43,031 bases of DNA, taken from positions 1 to 43,031 of the forward strand of contig MVAQ01000187.1 in NCBI GenBank assembly GCA_014825775.1. Direction: 5' to 3'. A program made the position numbers and the translations under genes. Of the stretch, positions 1 through 9,932 are shown piece after piece (position 1 is the stretch's first letter; each line of letters starts with the position of its first letter). The notes under the pieces were generated by a model. It did not search any database, was not told where the DNA came from, and saw only the letters and a program-made list of their open reading frames with translations. This DNA is from Krasilnikovozyma curviuscula. Its lineage: Eukaryota > Basidiomycota > Tremellomycetes > Cystofilobasidiales > Mrakiaceae.

Positions 1-476
1 ACAGTGTAGACCCAAAGCGTTGCTAATGGCGGCGCTTGTTGCATCACGACTAAGAATCCAGCCTTGTTGACGACGTGGACGAGACGCATCCCACACCCTA
101 TGCAGCCTATCGTCAGGAGGCCTTGAGTGAGTCGGTAGGAGAGGTATCTGTTGGCTGTAATAATCGGTAAAAGAGCACAGGCTTAAGATTGAATTTATTT
201 GGAATATGGAGAATATTCTTAACGGAAAGCAACGTACTGAAGTAGATGATGAATCCCAGCACTATGGGTGTTATCGATTGCGAACATCAGCATGAGAAAC
301 AAGCGCAACAGAGAAAACACTCACTCGGCAGAGCGTTCAGCATTCTTCCAGTTTCACTCTTCAGAGTCGGATGTCGAGCGTATTGTTGTTGGATCATGCT
401 GTGGATTGATCGACCAAAGGTCAGTGCGTCACGACGGGAACGATAGCTCGCTCTTAATTTACGGTTTTTGAAAGGC
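1..476. other. Left-edge region without a supported gene
   Basis: No convincing coding exon was found. On the minus strand an ATG near position 89 opens a frame that runs off the left edge (about 29 codons). It could be the first exon of a gene outside the window, but it shows no recognisable motif. The rest is probably 3' flank of the small gene that ends at 477. Confidence 0.3.
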
Positions 477-854
477 TCACATGTCCATCGCCAAGAATAA
501 GAATGAGAATGGTATGAACTATCCAAAGGGCAGCGGAGGACCGTCAGTCTGTGCAACTCAGGAGAACCGTCGCCTCACCAATGGCAGTGTCCCGTTGCTC
601 ACCAGAACCATGAAAGGGAACCATCCACCAGGATCCTCGTCTCCAATGATGGCCTCTTTGAAATTTGAGGGAGGCGGTTTTGGTCCTGCGTCAGGTATTC
701 GAGAGAGAAGCGTTTCGACAGGGATGGGTTGGCCCTTCGGAGCGTTCATCTCGTAGATTTCTGTCCCAGATGGGAACTCAGAATCATCCACCTCTTCTAG
801 AACTGCCGCTCCTGAGGCTGAGTTGGGTTTGGAGGTCTTCCTCCTCTTTGCCAT
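477..854 (-). CDS. Small predicted tail-anchored protein, 97 aa, unknown function
   Basis: Two exons, 854..603 and 518..477, joined across an intron with a GTGAGC donor and a TTTGGATAG acceptor, give a 97-residue protein. The start reads MAKRRKTSK, a very basic N-terminus. It is followed by an acidic and proline-containing middle and a C-terminal hydrophobic stretch of about 17 residues (FPFMVL...FLFLA) just before the stop. This suggests a single-pass, tail-anchored membrane protein with its N-terminus in the cytosol. I do not recognise the family. The same frame stays open upstream of the ATG to 1331, so a longer N-terminus cannot be excluded. It is divergent from the ALKBH7-like gene and could share its roughly 460-bp upstream region. 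Confidence 0.55.
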
Positions 855-1315
855 GGTGATGAAATGAAAGAAAGAGTCGATTCGTTTCGAGGAGAGATTT
901 CTGGGTTGATTTCCAAATCTGACTTGTAGATTAGAACAAACACAAAACTGATCAGCAATCGAAACTCTATCTAGCAATTCCCATTGTTTTTCCTTACGTA
1001 CTTTCGGTATCGCTCCAGCTATATTTTGCTGGGCTCTTGACAGTTCGGCGCGAGACGTTTCTTTCGACAGCGTTTCATCCTGGTAACCCGTATTTTTCAT
1101 TTCCATCAGTGAGTCGAGGTTCAGTTTCTCTGGAAAGCTAGGAAAAGGTGTAACACTGATTCTTCCAGGACTTTTATATTCGAAAGAAGGCGGTTTTCCC
1201 CATTTTCTGGAACCCAGGCTCGATTGGAAGGTACGACCAGCTCGTTTTCTCCGAGGTCTAAGGTCTAACTCCAATTTTACAAACCAGGTACTGCTCTCAC
1301 TTCCTGATAGAAGCC
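855..1315. other. Divergent intergenic region
   Basis: This 461-bp stretch lies between two divergent start codons and should hold both promoters. No exon is supported on the plus strand. On the minus strand it is free of stops in the frame of the small gene to its left. Confidence 0.4.
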
Positions 1316-2701
1316 ATGTCGTCAATGTCAAATGCTCTTGGGCCCATCAAGAAGAAATTCTTGAACCTTCCCAAACCCGCCCAACAACAGATCCTCCGAG
1401 CTCACTCTTTACAGGGAATCAACTTGTCCCAGGTGAACCATCCTCTTATCCAGTACTCTCATCCTGAACGGGCATCCTCTTTGATCCAAGCTCCGAATGA
1501 ATTCATCGTCTATCCAAATTACTTCAGTGCTGAGGAGCAGACGGTTATGCTGAAAGAAGCGCTGGAGAAACTGGATAGTGACGAAGGCGGGAAGTTTCGA
1601 AAGGAGAAGAAGGCGAGGTTAAAGACGTTGAAGGAGGAGGCTGCCCTGTTTGGAACCAAGGAACGGGGTGGATCAGCGGACAGACTCTTGACGGACAAGA
1701 ACCCAACATTGCAGCACATGTTCTTGCCCGCAGAGCTGTATAACTTCGAGAGAGTAAGTGGTTTGGTAGTGTATGATTTGAAGCGCCTACTCAAAAACTG
1801 CCCATTTTCTTCACCAGAGCCATTTCGACAAAGTTATCACCGGCTATCGAGAGAAACGAATTTCCTACTGGTCAAAAGCAACGCCCTTGAAATACCAAAA
1901 GTCGGTACAATCCATACTCTCACAGCTAGATATTCTCTTCCCGGACCCAACACCACCCATCATTTGCCATGCGCTTCATCTTGGTCCCGAAGGGGTTATA
2001 GGTCCTCACATCGACCACGTCGAAGCGTTTGGTGGAACGCTGGTTGGTATTAGCTTGGGTGCTAGCAGAATTATGCGGGTAGAGAGAGGTGATGAGGAAA
2101 ATGGGGGAGAGAAGGAGTACGTTGATGTTTTGCTGGAAAGTGGAAGTGTCTACGTCCAACGGTGAGTTGCGATATTATCTTTCTACTTTGGGTCACTTAC
2201 TGAGCTTTTGCAACTTCTCAGGGGTGATATCAGGTACAAATTCAAACATTCAATACCCATGTTGGACTCTTTCAAAGGCAAGCCTGTGGAAAAGGGACAT
2301 CGACTGTCTATCATGTTGCGAGACGAGAAACCACCTCTTTTAGATCCAGTTGAGCTCATATTTCGCGTGGAATTCACTTTTTTGATGCTCATTCCATCCC
2401 TTTGTTGTGCTAGAATTTGAAACCCAGATTCTTCGAGCTTCCAACGTACGAGGAACTACGAGCAATCGAAGACGAATCCATCGACTTACGAAATGATGCG
2501 CCGTATGAGCCGCCTGGATTGGACAACTACGTCTTCGAACATGCAGAAATTAAGAAGCGTGTGACACCGGATCAACAACTTCTGCTGACGGCCAAGAAGG
2601 AAGTTGAGGGACAGAGAGGAGTGGCCGAAGAGGGAAGCGAGCTTGCTGACGAGGCAGTAGAGGAACCGGTGGAGATTAAAAACAGCACAAAGAGTTCATA
2701 A
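1316..2701 (+). CDS. ALKBH7-like 2-oxoglutarate/Fe(II)-dependent dioxygenase
   Basis: Four exons (1316..1753, 1818..2161, 2222..2366, 2414..2701) encode about 404 residues. The AlkB-fold core is in exons 2 and 3: the iron-binding HxD is HID near residues 210-212, the distal histidine is in FKHSIP near 270, and the 2-oxoglutarate-binding arginine is in GHRLSIM near 288. The order around these motifs (GxLVGISL, SRIMR, LLESGSVYVQRG) matches animal ALKBH7, a mitochondrial family member implicated in necrosis and RNA modification. The substrate here is unknown. The last exon adds about 95 residues (FELPTYEELRAIED... and a charged tail) that human ALKBH7 lacks. It is joined in frame by a GTGGAA donor and a GCTAG acceptor. 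The N-terminal 90 residues are not recognised, and I see no clear mitochondrial presequence. Confidence 0.85.
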
Positions 2702-2735
2702 GGGCTGATCATTGAGTTAAATACTAAAGTTGTCA

Positions 2736-3664
2736 TTAGGTTGAAGCCTCAGCGGCGGCTTTTTGTTTTGCGATCAAACGCCTGAAGTAGCACACCAAAT
2801 CAGTATCACTGTTCAATACACAAATGGCTCCCATTGAAAGAGAAACAGCCAACTTACCTTCTAGCCTCTAATATCATAGCTTCCTTCCTAGCCTTCAAAC
2901 TCTTTTCCCTCTCCTCCGCTGTTGGCTCCCACTTCGCCGCGTTGTTTTGGAAAGTGGTCGAGGTTTCATCACTGTCTAGGACTGCTGTCGTGGCTTGAGC
3001 TTCTGATAGCTGATATCGTTCTAAGAGAGTTTGTGGCTTCGTTGCTGGCTTCGAGGAAGCTGTAACTGACGTCGATGTGGATGCGGCAGAAGGGATTTGT
3101 GCTGCAAGACGCTGGGCAACCGGGAGGAGGGAAGGTGGTGGAACGAAGGTGGCCGGAGGCTAATGGAATGTAAAAAGCACATTTCAATACCACTCTATAT
3201 CAGTTGAGACGCCGAAGGTCACTCACTGGAGGCAGGCCCCCTCGTTCCAATATGCGCTCAGAAGTTCGTTGAGCTGATCGAGTTCGAGAAAGGTCGTATA
3301 TTATGGCTGTATGACCAACGTGAGGGAACATTGCACTGATCTGTTCAACCTAAAAGGCCAAAAAGGATGCCTCTTGTGAGCTCAAAGGACTAGTCTTCGT
3401 TCGACAAGTCAAGATTGGCTTACCATTGCTGGGGTGACACCCCTCAGAGAAGCCGGAACAGCACCTGGAGTACCATTCGGCGTAGCATTTCCACCTCCTC
3501 TTACTGTAAAGAGCATGCAATGCCGAAGAAGGTCAGTCTCTGCTTTGTTGTCGAGAAATCGCATGGAACGATCTAGAATTAGCCGTGAACGTACGTCTCA
3601 TCAAGTACGACCCCCCAAAGTATATCACCGCCACGGCAACAAGGACTCCTGCAATATCTTCCAT
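2736..3664 (-). CDS. CUE1: CUE-domain ER membrane protein (Cue1-type Ubc7 recruiter)
   Basis: Five exons (3664..3595, 3503..3424, 3349..3227, 3159..2858, 2781..2736) give 206 residues. The start MEDIAGVLVAVAV resembles yeast Cue1 and forms an N-terminal transmembrane anchor (residues about 4-21). A glycine/proline-rich linker follows, then a CUE domain at about 51-90 with the diagnostic MFP (QISAMFPHVG) and a C-terminal ILERGG segment. The C-terminal end is a charged helix rich in Glu, Arg and Lys (EEREKSLKARKEAM), in the place of the Ubc7-binding region of Cue1. In yeast, Cue1 anchors the E2 enzyme Ubc7 at the ER and activates it for ER-associated degradation. An in-frame upstream methionine exists, but the MED start gives the expected topology. 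The divergent neighbour starts 152 bp away. Confidence 0.85.
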
Positions 3665-3815
3665 CTCGAGGTGTATAAGTTGCGAAAAGGTCGACTTTGC
3701 GTGCTGGTGAAACCGAAACGGAACGATCAGCGTCATTTGCAAGCCAGAACGCGAAGAGAAGGATGCCAGCTTGAGCGTTGGGACACTGGTTACAGCACAA
3801 AACTATTCTGAAGAT
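3665..3815. promoter_or_regulatory. Short bidirectional promoter region
   Basis: Only 151 bp separate the CUE1-type start (minus strand) from the proposed start of the next gene (plus strand). Both promoters must therefore lie here or overlap the neighbouring transcripts. No specific factor site was identified. Confidence 0.35.
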
Positions 3816-4182
3816 ATGTCTCACCTAAGTATTAATTCTGGTCCTGGTAACCCGAAGCAAGAACAGGAGCGAAAGGTCAGGACAGAGTCGGACGCTGCAA
3901 CAAGTTCAAGCTGTGCTGACGGGAAGCAAGCTTGATGAAGACAAGACTGACCTGTTGCTGACCTGTATTCAAGCTTTACGCAACCAGGTCTTGAAGGCAA
4001 TCACCGGTTCTGGTTCTGCTTTAACACTTGCCTTTGATTCCCGTCGTGTGAGCTGGATTGATCTGGCTCCAGACGTTCATTCTCAGCGCTGCCAAACGCT
4101 TTGGGATGCATTGAAGTTTTTGGAGGTCGAACCCAACGATCAAATTCAATTCCAGCTCCCTGTATCCAGATTTATCCTGTGA
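3816..4182 (+). CDS. Small hypothetical protein, 104 aa
   Basis: The main exon (3881..4182) is clearly protein-like, with motifs such as LLLTCIQALRNQVLKAI and LWDALKFLEVEP. A 13-nt first exon (3816..3828, MSHL) can be joined to it through a 52-nt intron with a GTATTA donor and a GTCAG acceptor, which gives exactly 105 codons. The protein looks compact, helical N-terminally and with possible strands later. I see no signal peptide or membrane segment and I do not recognise the family. An alternative 3' end is possible because GTGAGT overlaps the stop: splicing there would change only the last residues. It ends 140 bp before ELP2 starts. Confidence 0.5.
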
Positions 4183-4322
4183 GTAACAGAATCTTCAGAG
4201 TAAAAACCTGCTGGATTTTGACTTTTTCAACGAGTTTTTTGATCAGATTTTGAAGCTCTTTCGCAGCCAAAGTCTGCACAAGTCGATCAGCTTGAGTGTC
4301 AGCATAGCATAGCCTAAAGGAA

Positions 4323-7284
4323 ATGGAAGCTTCTTCCTCCAAATCAGTTTACATTTCATCCGGTGCGAATCGAGCTTCTCATGGGTCAGCAATCGCCAAC
4401 AGAGTGTCGGAATTATCTGGAGAGCATCAAGCTGTAGTAGCATATGGCTCAGGACGAGGAGTAGCCATCTGGGATTGCTTGGTGAGCGCTTAATTGGTTT
4501 CTCAATGGGAAGAATGTTACTGAATTTTCCTCCAGGATTCTAAGGATCATGGGATATCAGTGGTTTTACCGGGCCACTCTGCCAAAGTGACGGCGGTGCA
4601 CTTCCTGTCTGGTGATGACAACGATGATCTGAACTTGATTTCAGGAGACGAGAAGGGTTCTCTTCTGAGTTGGACCCGCTCAAGCGAGATATCAAATGTG
4701 AGTCGTCGTACTCGCTCTCAACTCATCATCACAGAAATCTAAACAGTCGTTTTGTGTGATAGTGGTCTCACCCGTATAAAATATCATCTCAGCACACAGG
4801 AACTCTTACATCAATATACTCGCTACCAACTCCGTCATCATCATCATCACATCTCATCTTCTCGTCCTCGGGTGCAGGCATAGTCGAAATCCACCTCTTC
4901 ACTCCATCGTCATCCACAGCGACTTGCACCCTCATTTTCACAATTCCCTGTCCAACACCAACCAGGATAAAACCTGTAACTTCTGTGACTGCAGCGTACC
5001 TTCCTGACACCAAATCGATACTTGTTGCTATTGCTCGAACTGAAGGTCCCATCACGTTCTGGACCGGCTCATCCATCGACAAAAGTAGCAGCAACTGGGA
5101 ATGGAGCCCAAAGGGAAGGGTTGAAGGTCATACAGATTGGGTCAGATGTCTTTCATTCTGTGATGTCCCGACCGAAGAAGGCAAGCCAAAAGAAATGCTG
5201 TTGGCTTCCGGTGCACAAGACTACTGTGTGCGACTATGGAGCATCTGTTCCATCAGCTTAACTTCAGAAGAGAGTGGTGATATCAAAACAAGTAACACTC
5301 CTGGTGGCGAGACTGAGGAAGATGGAATCGGGGGCATGCTGGATGCTTTTGAGAAGAAGCTGGAGGAGGCCGGGGATGGTGAAGATGCGGAAGCTGGACC
5401 CAGTAGTGGAGGAAGAAATGGTCAGCTCAGTGTGAGAAGCTTCATCTTCGGTGTACCGACGGACTCTGAAAAGGGGTAAGTGACGACAGATTCTTACTAG
5501 ATGTTTAGCCTTTGGTACTGACAGCTTAATCATTCGTAGCATTCAACAACGGTTCTCGCTCTCATTTTCAGCTCTCCTTCAAGGACACGATTCGCATGTC
5601 TCTTCTCTGTCTTGGTCTGCGCCGTCGTCGCCATCAAAGCATCCGACCCTCTTGACCACATCGTACGACAACTCTCTCATTGTTTGGTCACCACCACCGC
5701 CCACATCACCAATCTGGTCGCCAACTCATCGTTTAGGGCACATCTCTCAGCGTGGACTGGGCTTCTTCGGTGCTCTCTGGGCTGGCAAGGATGAGAAGAT
5801 GGCGTTGGCTAGTGGTTGGGCGGGAGGATGGAACGTCTGGGTTCAGGGCGATGGCCAGGATTGGGCGGAGTCTAGAGGTGTGACGGGACATTATGATGGT
5901 GTAAAAGGGGTTGAATGGGGGTCTGATGGAAAATGGATCATCAGTGCATCGTAGGTCTGCCTGTAGGCCCCCTCTATGGTTATGTTACTTATCAAGTCCT
6001 TCTGTAGCACCGACTCTACCACCCGAATTCACGCCCCTCACATCACAAACTCTGAAAAAAATCCCAAGAGCTTGCCGTGGTCAGAAATTGGTCGCCCTCA
6101 AATACACGGCTACGAGCTCGTCGGAGTCGCGCCTCTTGTAGGAACCTCGTTCGCGTCTGGAGCTGATGAAAAGATTGTGAGAGTGTTCGAGAGTACTCGT
6201 GGATTTGAAGGAACTCTGAAAGGTCTCAGAGGAGATGCAATCAGTGCAGACGAATCGAAACCAGTTGGAGCGTCTGTCCCACCACTCGGACTCAGTAACA
6301 AACGGGTCACTCAAGACGAAGCAGACAACCCTGCACCAGAGCCCAAGGATATTTACCAATCCACCCACTTCTCCATCTCATCAACACTCACCACACCACC
6401 CACAGAAACAGAATTGTCAAGTTCAACTCTATGGCCTGAAATTGAGAAACTGTACGGTCACGGATACGAAGTTTTCTCCATCGCTGCTTCTCATACTAAG
6501 GATCTCGTAGCGAGCAGCTGTAAAGCTACTACGAAGGAACATGCAGTGGTGAGACTTTATGACACCAAATCATGGAGGCCGTGTGGGGTGCTGGAAGGGC
6601 ATAATCTCAGTGTGACGAGCATTGTTTGGAGCAGAGATGACAAGAGGATCGTTACTGTCTCAAGGGATAGGACCTGGAGACTATACGAGAGGGATATGCA
6701 AGGTGGTGAGTTTATTTCTTTTCGTTGATCTATTAGGGTTCTAACGTCGCTCGAATCTTGTAGCTTACCAGCCCATTCAGACGGAGAAGCCTCATGCTCG
6801 AATCATCTGGGATGTCGCTTTCTCGCCGGACTCGAAACTCTTCGCTACTGCCTCTCGTGACAAAACAGTCAAGATCTGGTCATACTCAGCTCAGGATTCC
6901 AAATGGGTTTGCATCTCTACCATCAAACTTGACGACGCAGCAACAGCGGTATGCTTTTCTCAGCTCAACGTGAAAGGCAACTACGTCCTTGCAATTGGCC
7001 TAGAGGGTGGTGAGATAGGACTCTGGACAGCGCTGGAGGATAAACTGGACATGTGGACGAGCTCGTTGTTGCTTGACAAGTTGTGAGTACTGATTGACTG
7101 AGGAGTCATAGTTAAATTACTCACAAACTCTCTCTCATACAGCCAAGCTCACCACGGACAGGTCGCTCAAATCAGGTTCCAGCCGCTTGTCGATGTTTCG
7201 GAGTTTGAAGAATGTTCACTCAGGATAGCTAGTTGCAGCGAGGATCACTCTGTCAAAATCAACGAAGTTGTGCTTAGCTTATAG
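4323..7284 (+). CDS. ELP2: Elongator complex subunit 2 (WD40 protein)
   Basis: Seven exons (4323..4481, 4536..4697, 4793..5475, 5540..5950, 6008..6705, 6764..7082, 7143..7284) encode 857 residues, close to the family size (788 in yeast). Many WD40 blades can be seen: GHSAKVTAVHFLSGD, GHTDWVRCLSF with DYCVRLWS, GHDSHVSSLSW, GHYDGVKGVEW with SASTDSTTRIHA, GHNLSVTSIVW, DVAFSPDSKLFATASRDKTVKIW and a final SCSEDHSVKI. The order, with two tandem seven-bladed propellers, is that of Elp2. This scaffold holds Elp1 and Elp3 in Elongator, which installs the 5-carboxymethyl-type modification on wobble uridine of tRNAs. An acidic insertion in exon 3 (GEDAEAGPSSGG) sits between blades. The intron at 4698-4792 is the longest (95 nt). 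Confidence 0.95.
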
Positions 7285-7351
7285 ACATCATCTGAGATTG
7301 AGCTTGTTCTTGCATTTCAGTACATCAAGCATCCCAGAAAGCTCTTTTATC

Positions 7352-9568
7352 TCAACCAGCCCTGATCAACTTCCCTATGCTCCCAAATATGCCAGACCAA
7401 GGACCATAGAATAGCTCTATCAAGCCCTCAACGAACATCCATCCTTTTTGCGGTGACCGCAGCGGAAAGTCTACCAAATGTATGTGTGAGGAGTTGATCT
7501 CATAGGAATGTTGATGTGATTTACTTACCAACAGCTGAAGGGATAGGCGTTCTGAAGAACAATCTGTCCTTCATTATGCATTTCACATTGCACAAGGACC
7601 TCAGTCCTTCAGGGCCAGAGAATCTTCCATATCCAGAAGCTTTCCTCCCTCCAAAAGGCATGCTTTGGTTCAAGTAAAATACACCGAAGTCGTTCAGAGC
7701 AACCATTCCACAGTCGAGTTCATAGGCCAACTTCTGAGCCTCAGTCTTGTTACCAAAAATGGACGCTCCCAAACCGTATCGAGTTGAGTTGGCGAGGTGG
7801 ATGGCTTGTTCTTTAGTGTCATATTCCATTATTAGAAAGATCGGGGCAAAGACTGGCAAAAAAGTCTCAGTATTGAGAAAATGGACTTGAAATCACGACA
7901 TCGATCTTACCTTCTTCTTGAGCCAAATGCATGTCTTCGGTAACGCCGACAATCAGTGTTGGCTCAAAATAACATTCTCCCTGACTTGATCTCTTCCCGC
8001 CAACCAGAACCTTAGCTCCGGCAGCAACAGCCTGCTGAATCGATCTCTCCAGCGCATCGAACCTGTCCGGAGAGATCATAGACCCACAATCAACAGTGGT
8101 CGCTGATGAGAGACATGATCCGAGCCGAAGTTCGGAGATCCGTTTTTGAAGGTTTTGTGCCAGTTTCGGAACGAGTGAAGAATGGACAATAAACCTCTCT
8201 GATGCTATACATCCTTGACCAACACTTTGGAAGACGGCTCGCATGAAAGTCGACTCGAAGCTGAAAATAGAGAAAAGTGATTAGTTTAGCGATTCCAGAG
8301 GATCTTGGGATAAATTTTACAGACAACTTGATGTCAGCCGAAGGTAACAGCACCGATGGATCTTTACCGCCGAGCTCCATGGTGCAAGGAACGAGATTGA
8401 CAGCAGCTGCGACCGCCACTTTGCGCGCGACGACCTCGCTGCCGATGAATGTGATGTGTTTCAGGAGCGGATGTGTAGTGAGGAAATCTGCCTCTTCAGG
8501 GTAGCACACTACAAGCTGAACGATGTTGCGGTTCCATCCAGCTTCCTGGATGATGTCTTGGATCGCAGTCATGAAAACGGAGCTGCTCCAGACGACTTGT
8601 TCAGAGCACTTAACCACGCAACCATTTCCGCTAAAGAGGGCTGCGAGGAAAGGCGAAATCATGTTATGAAGAGGGTAGTTGTAGCTGACCATGGCGGAGA
8701 CGACACCTGGAAGAATCGATCAGTGTCAAGGTCGTCATCATAGCGCTACACTATACTAACCAAGGGGTTCGTAAATAACCTCAGCAGATTTGTGAGACAA
8801 GATCCAATTACCAGGTCGACTGGTGTCGGGCTTCAGATAGTGCTCGCCGTGGTCCATCAGCCAGCGGATTTTCGAGCAAGTTGTAAGAATTTCGCCTTTT
8901 ATGGACGGTATTCCGAACAGAAATTATAAGGATAAGATAGACAGCGTAGAGAACAGCCAGCTTGCCACTCACCAAAAGCCGCATCCAGCATCGTTTTACC
9001 AGAATCCCGACAAGCGACTTGACCAAGAGCCTCCATATCATCAACCACCCACTTCAAGATTCTCTTCAGCACACCTCTTCTCTGTTCAAAGGTCGATAAT
9101 TTCCACTGCTTCTGTGCCTCGTCGCAGAGCTTAACTTTTTCATCGATGGAGGTAGCAGAATCAGCAGGAAGAGCTGCGATTGATTGAAAATCAGCACCCG
9201 AATTGTCATAGCAACGGGACAAAGTTTCGGATAGACATACTGTCGATATGGTACAGCGTTGCAGGATCGTATGCTGTTAGATATTTCTGTGAAGGCGAGG
9301 CGTGTTCAGGCAGCAACGTCGGATCAAGTTCATGAGCTTTCAACGATGCCCGTGGGACCGTTCTCGAGTTCCAATCTAGCCTGGCCTGAGGTGGTGTTAC
9401 CCATTTGAACTTTTTGCCAGGTTTTGGTTGATAGAGGGGCGCTGATCTTAAGGAGGACTTCATTCCAATGAATGTGAGGACAACCGTGAGTAGAGCCAAA
9501 GCAATGGCCGCAGTGTTTTGACCAGCCAGAGACTTTATGGAGTCAACAAGATCACTCTGAGTCACCAT
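7352..9568 (-). CDS. MSC7: Membrane-anchored aldehyde dehydrogenase, Msc7 type
   Basis: Seven exons (9568..9241, 9173..8973, 8895..8761, 8706..8328, 8260..7911, 7852..7529, 7470..7352) give about 611 residues. The N-terminus carries a transmembrane segment (AAIALALLTVVLTFIGM, residues about 18-34) ahead of a complete ALDH fold. The substrate-fold glutamate is in MELGGKDP and the nucleophilic cysteine is in GQGCIASER. FIGSEVVARK corresponds to the NAD-binding loop, and EVFAPIF and MPFGGRKASGYGR are standard ALDH motifs. The C-terminal tail ends with an amphipathic or hydrophobic stretch (FVEGLIELFYGPW). Yeast Msc7 is the closest named relative; its substrate is unknown. The exon 4 donor is non-standard (GTTGTC after 8328, or GTCTGT after 8325). 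The consensus-like GTAAAA nearby would break the frame. It is tandem with the SSU1-type gene. Confidence 0.9.
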
Positions 9569-9932
9569 CTTATACAGCTTTCCAGAGTTTGTCGTTAAAA
9601 GGAACGCTGAGACAAGCTGGTGGCTGAGGGTGTTTGGGACGCGAAGAGAAAAGTCGCCTGATATTTTCTTGTGAGAGGCGCTTACGAAGAGCAGTGACTG
9701 CAATCAGTTTCTCATAGAAATCCTTGCAATAACCTTGCTATTACTTGAAAAGTCATGGGCATTTCGTACAACACCACCTCCAACTCATTCAGTTCGTCCC
9801 GGATCCTCGCCGTGAGGGAGAAGGGGCTCGAGAAGCAGCTCGAGATGGTAGACCATTCCAACCCGACAAGCAAGGAGCAGCAAATACCCTTTTACTACCA
9901 CCAAGAGCACCTGCGAAGCGACAATCCAGAAG
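9569..9932. other. Intergenic region between MSC7-type and SSU1-type genes
   Basis: This region holds the promoter of the MSC7-type gene and the 3' flank of the SSU1-type gene, both on the minus strand. The short open frames seen here have no family motif. Confidence 0.35.
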
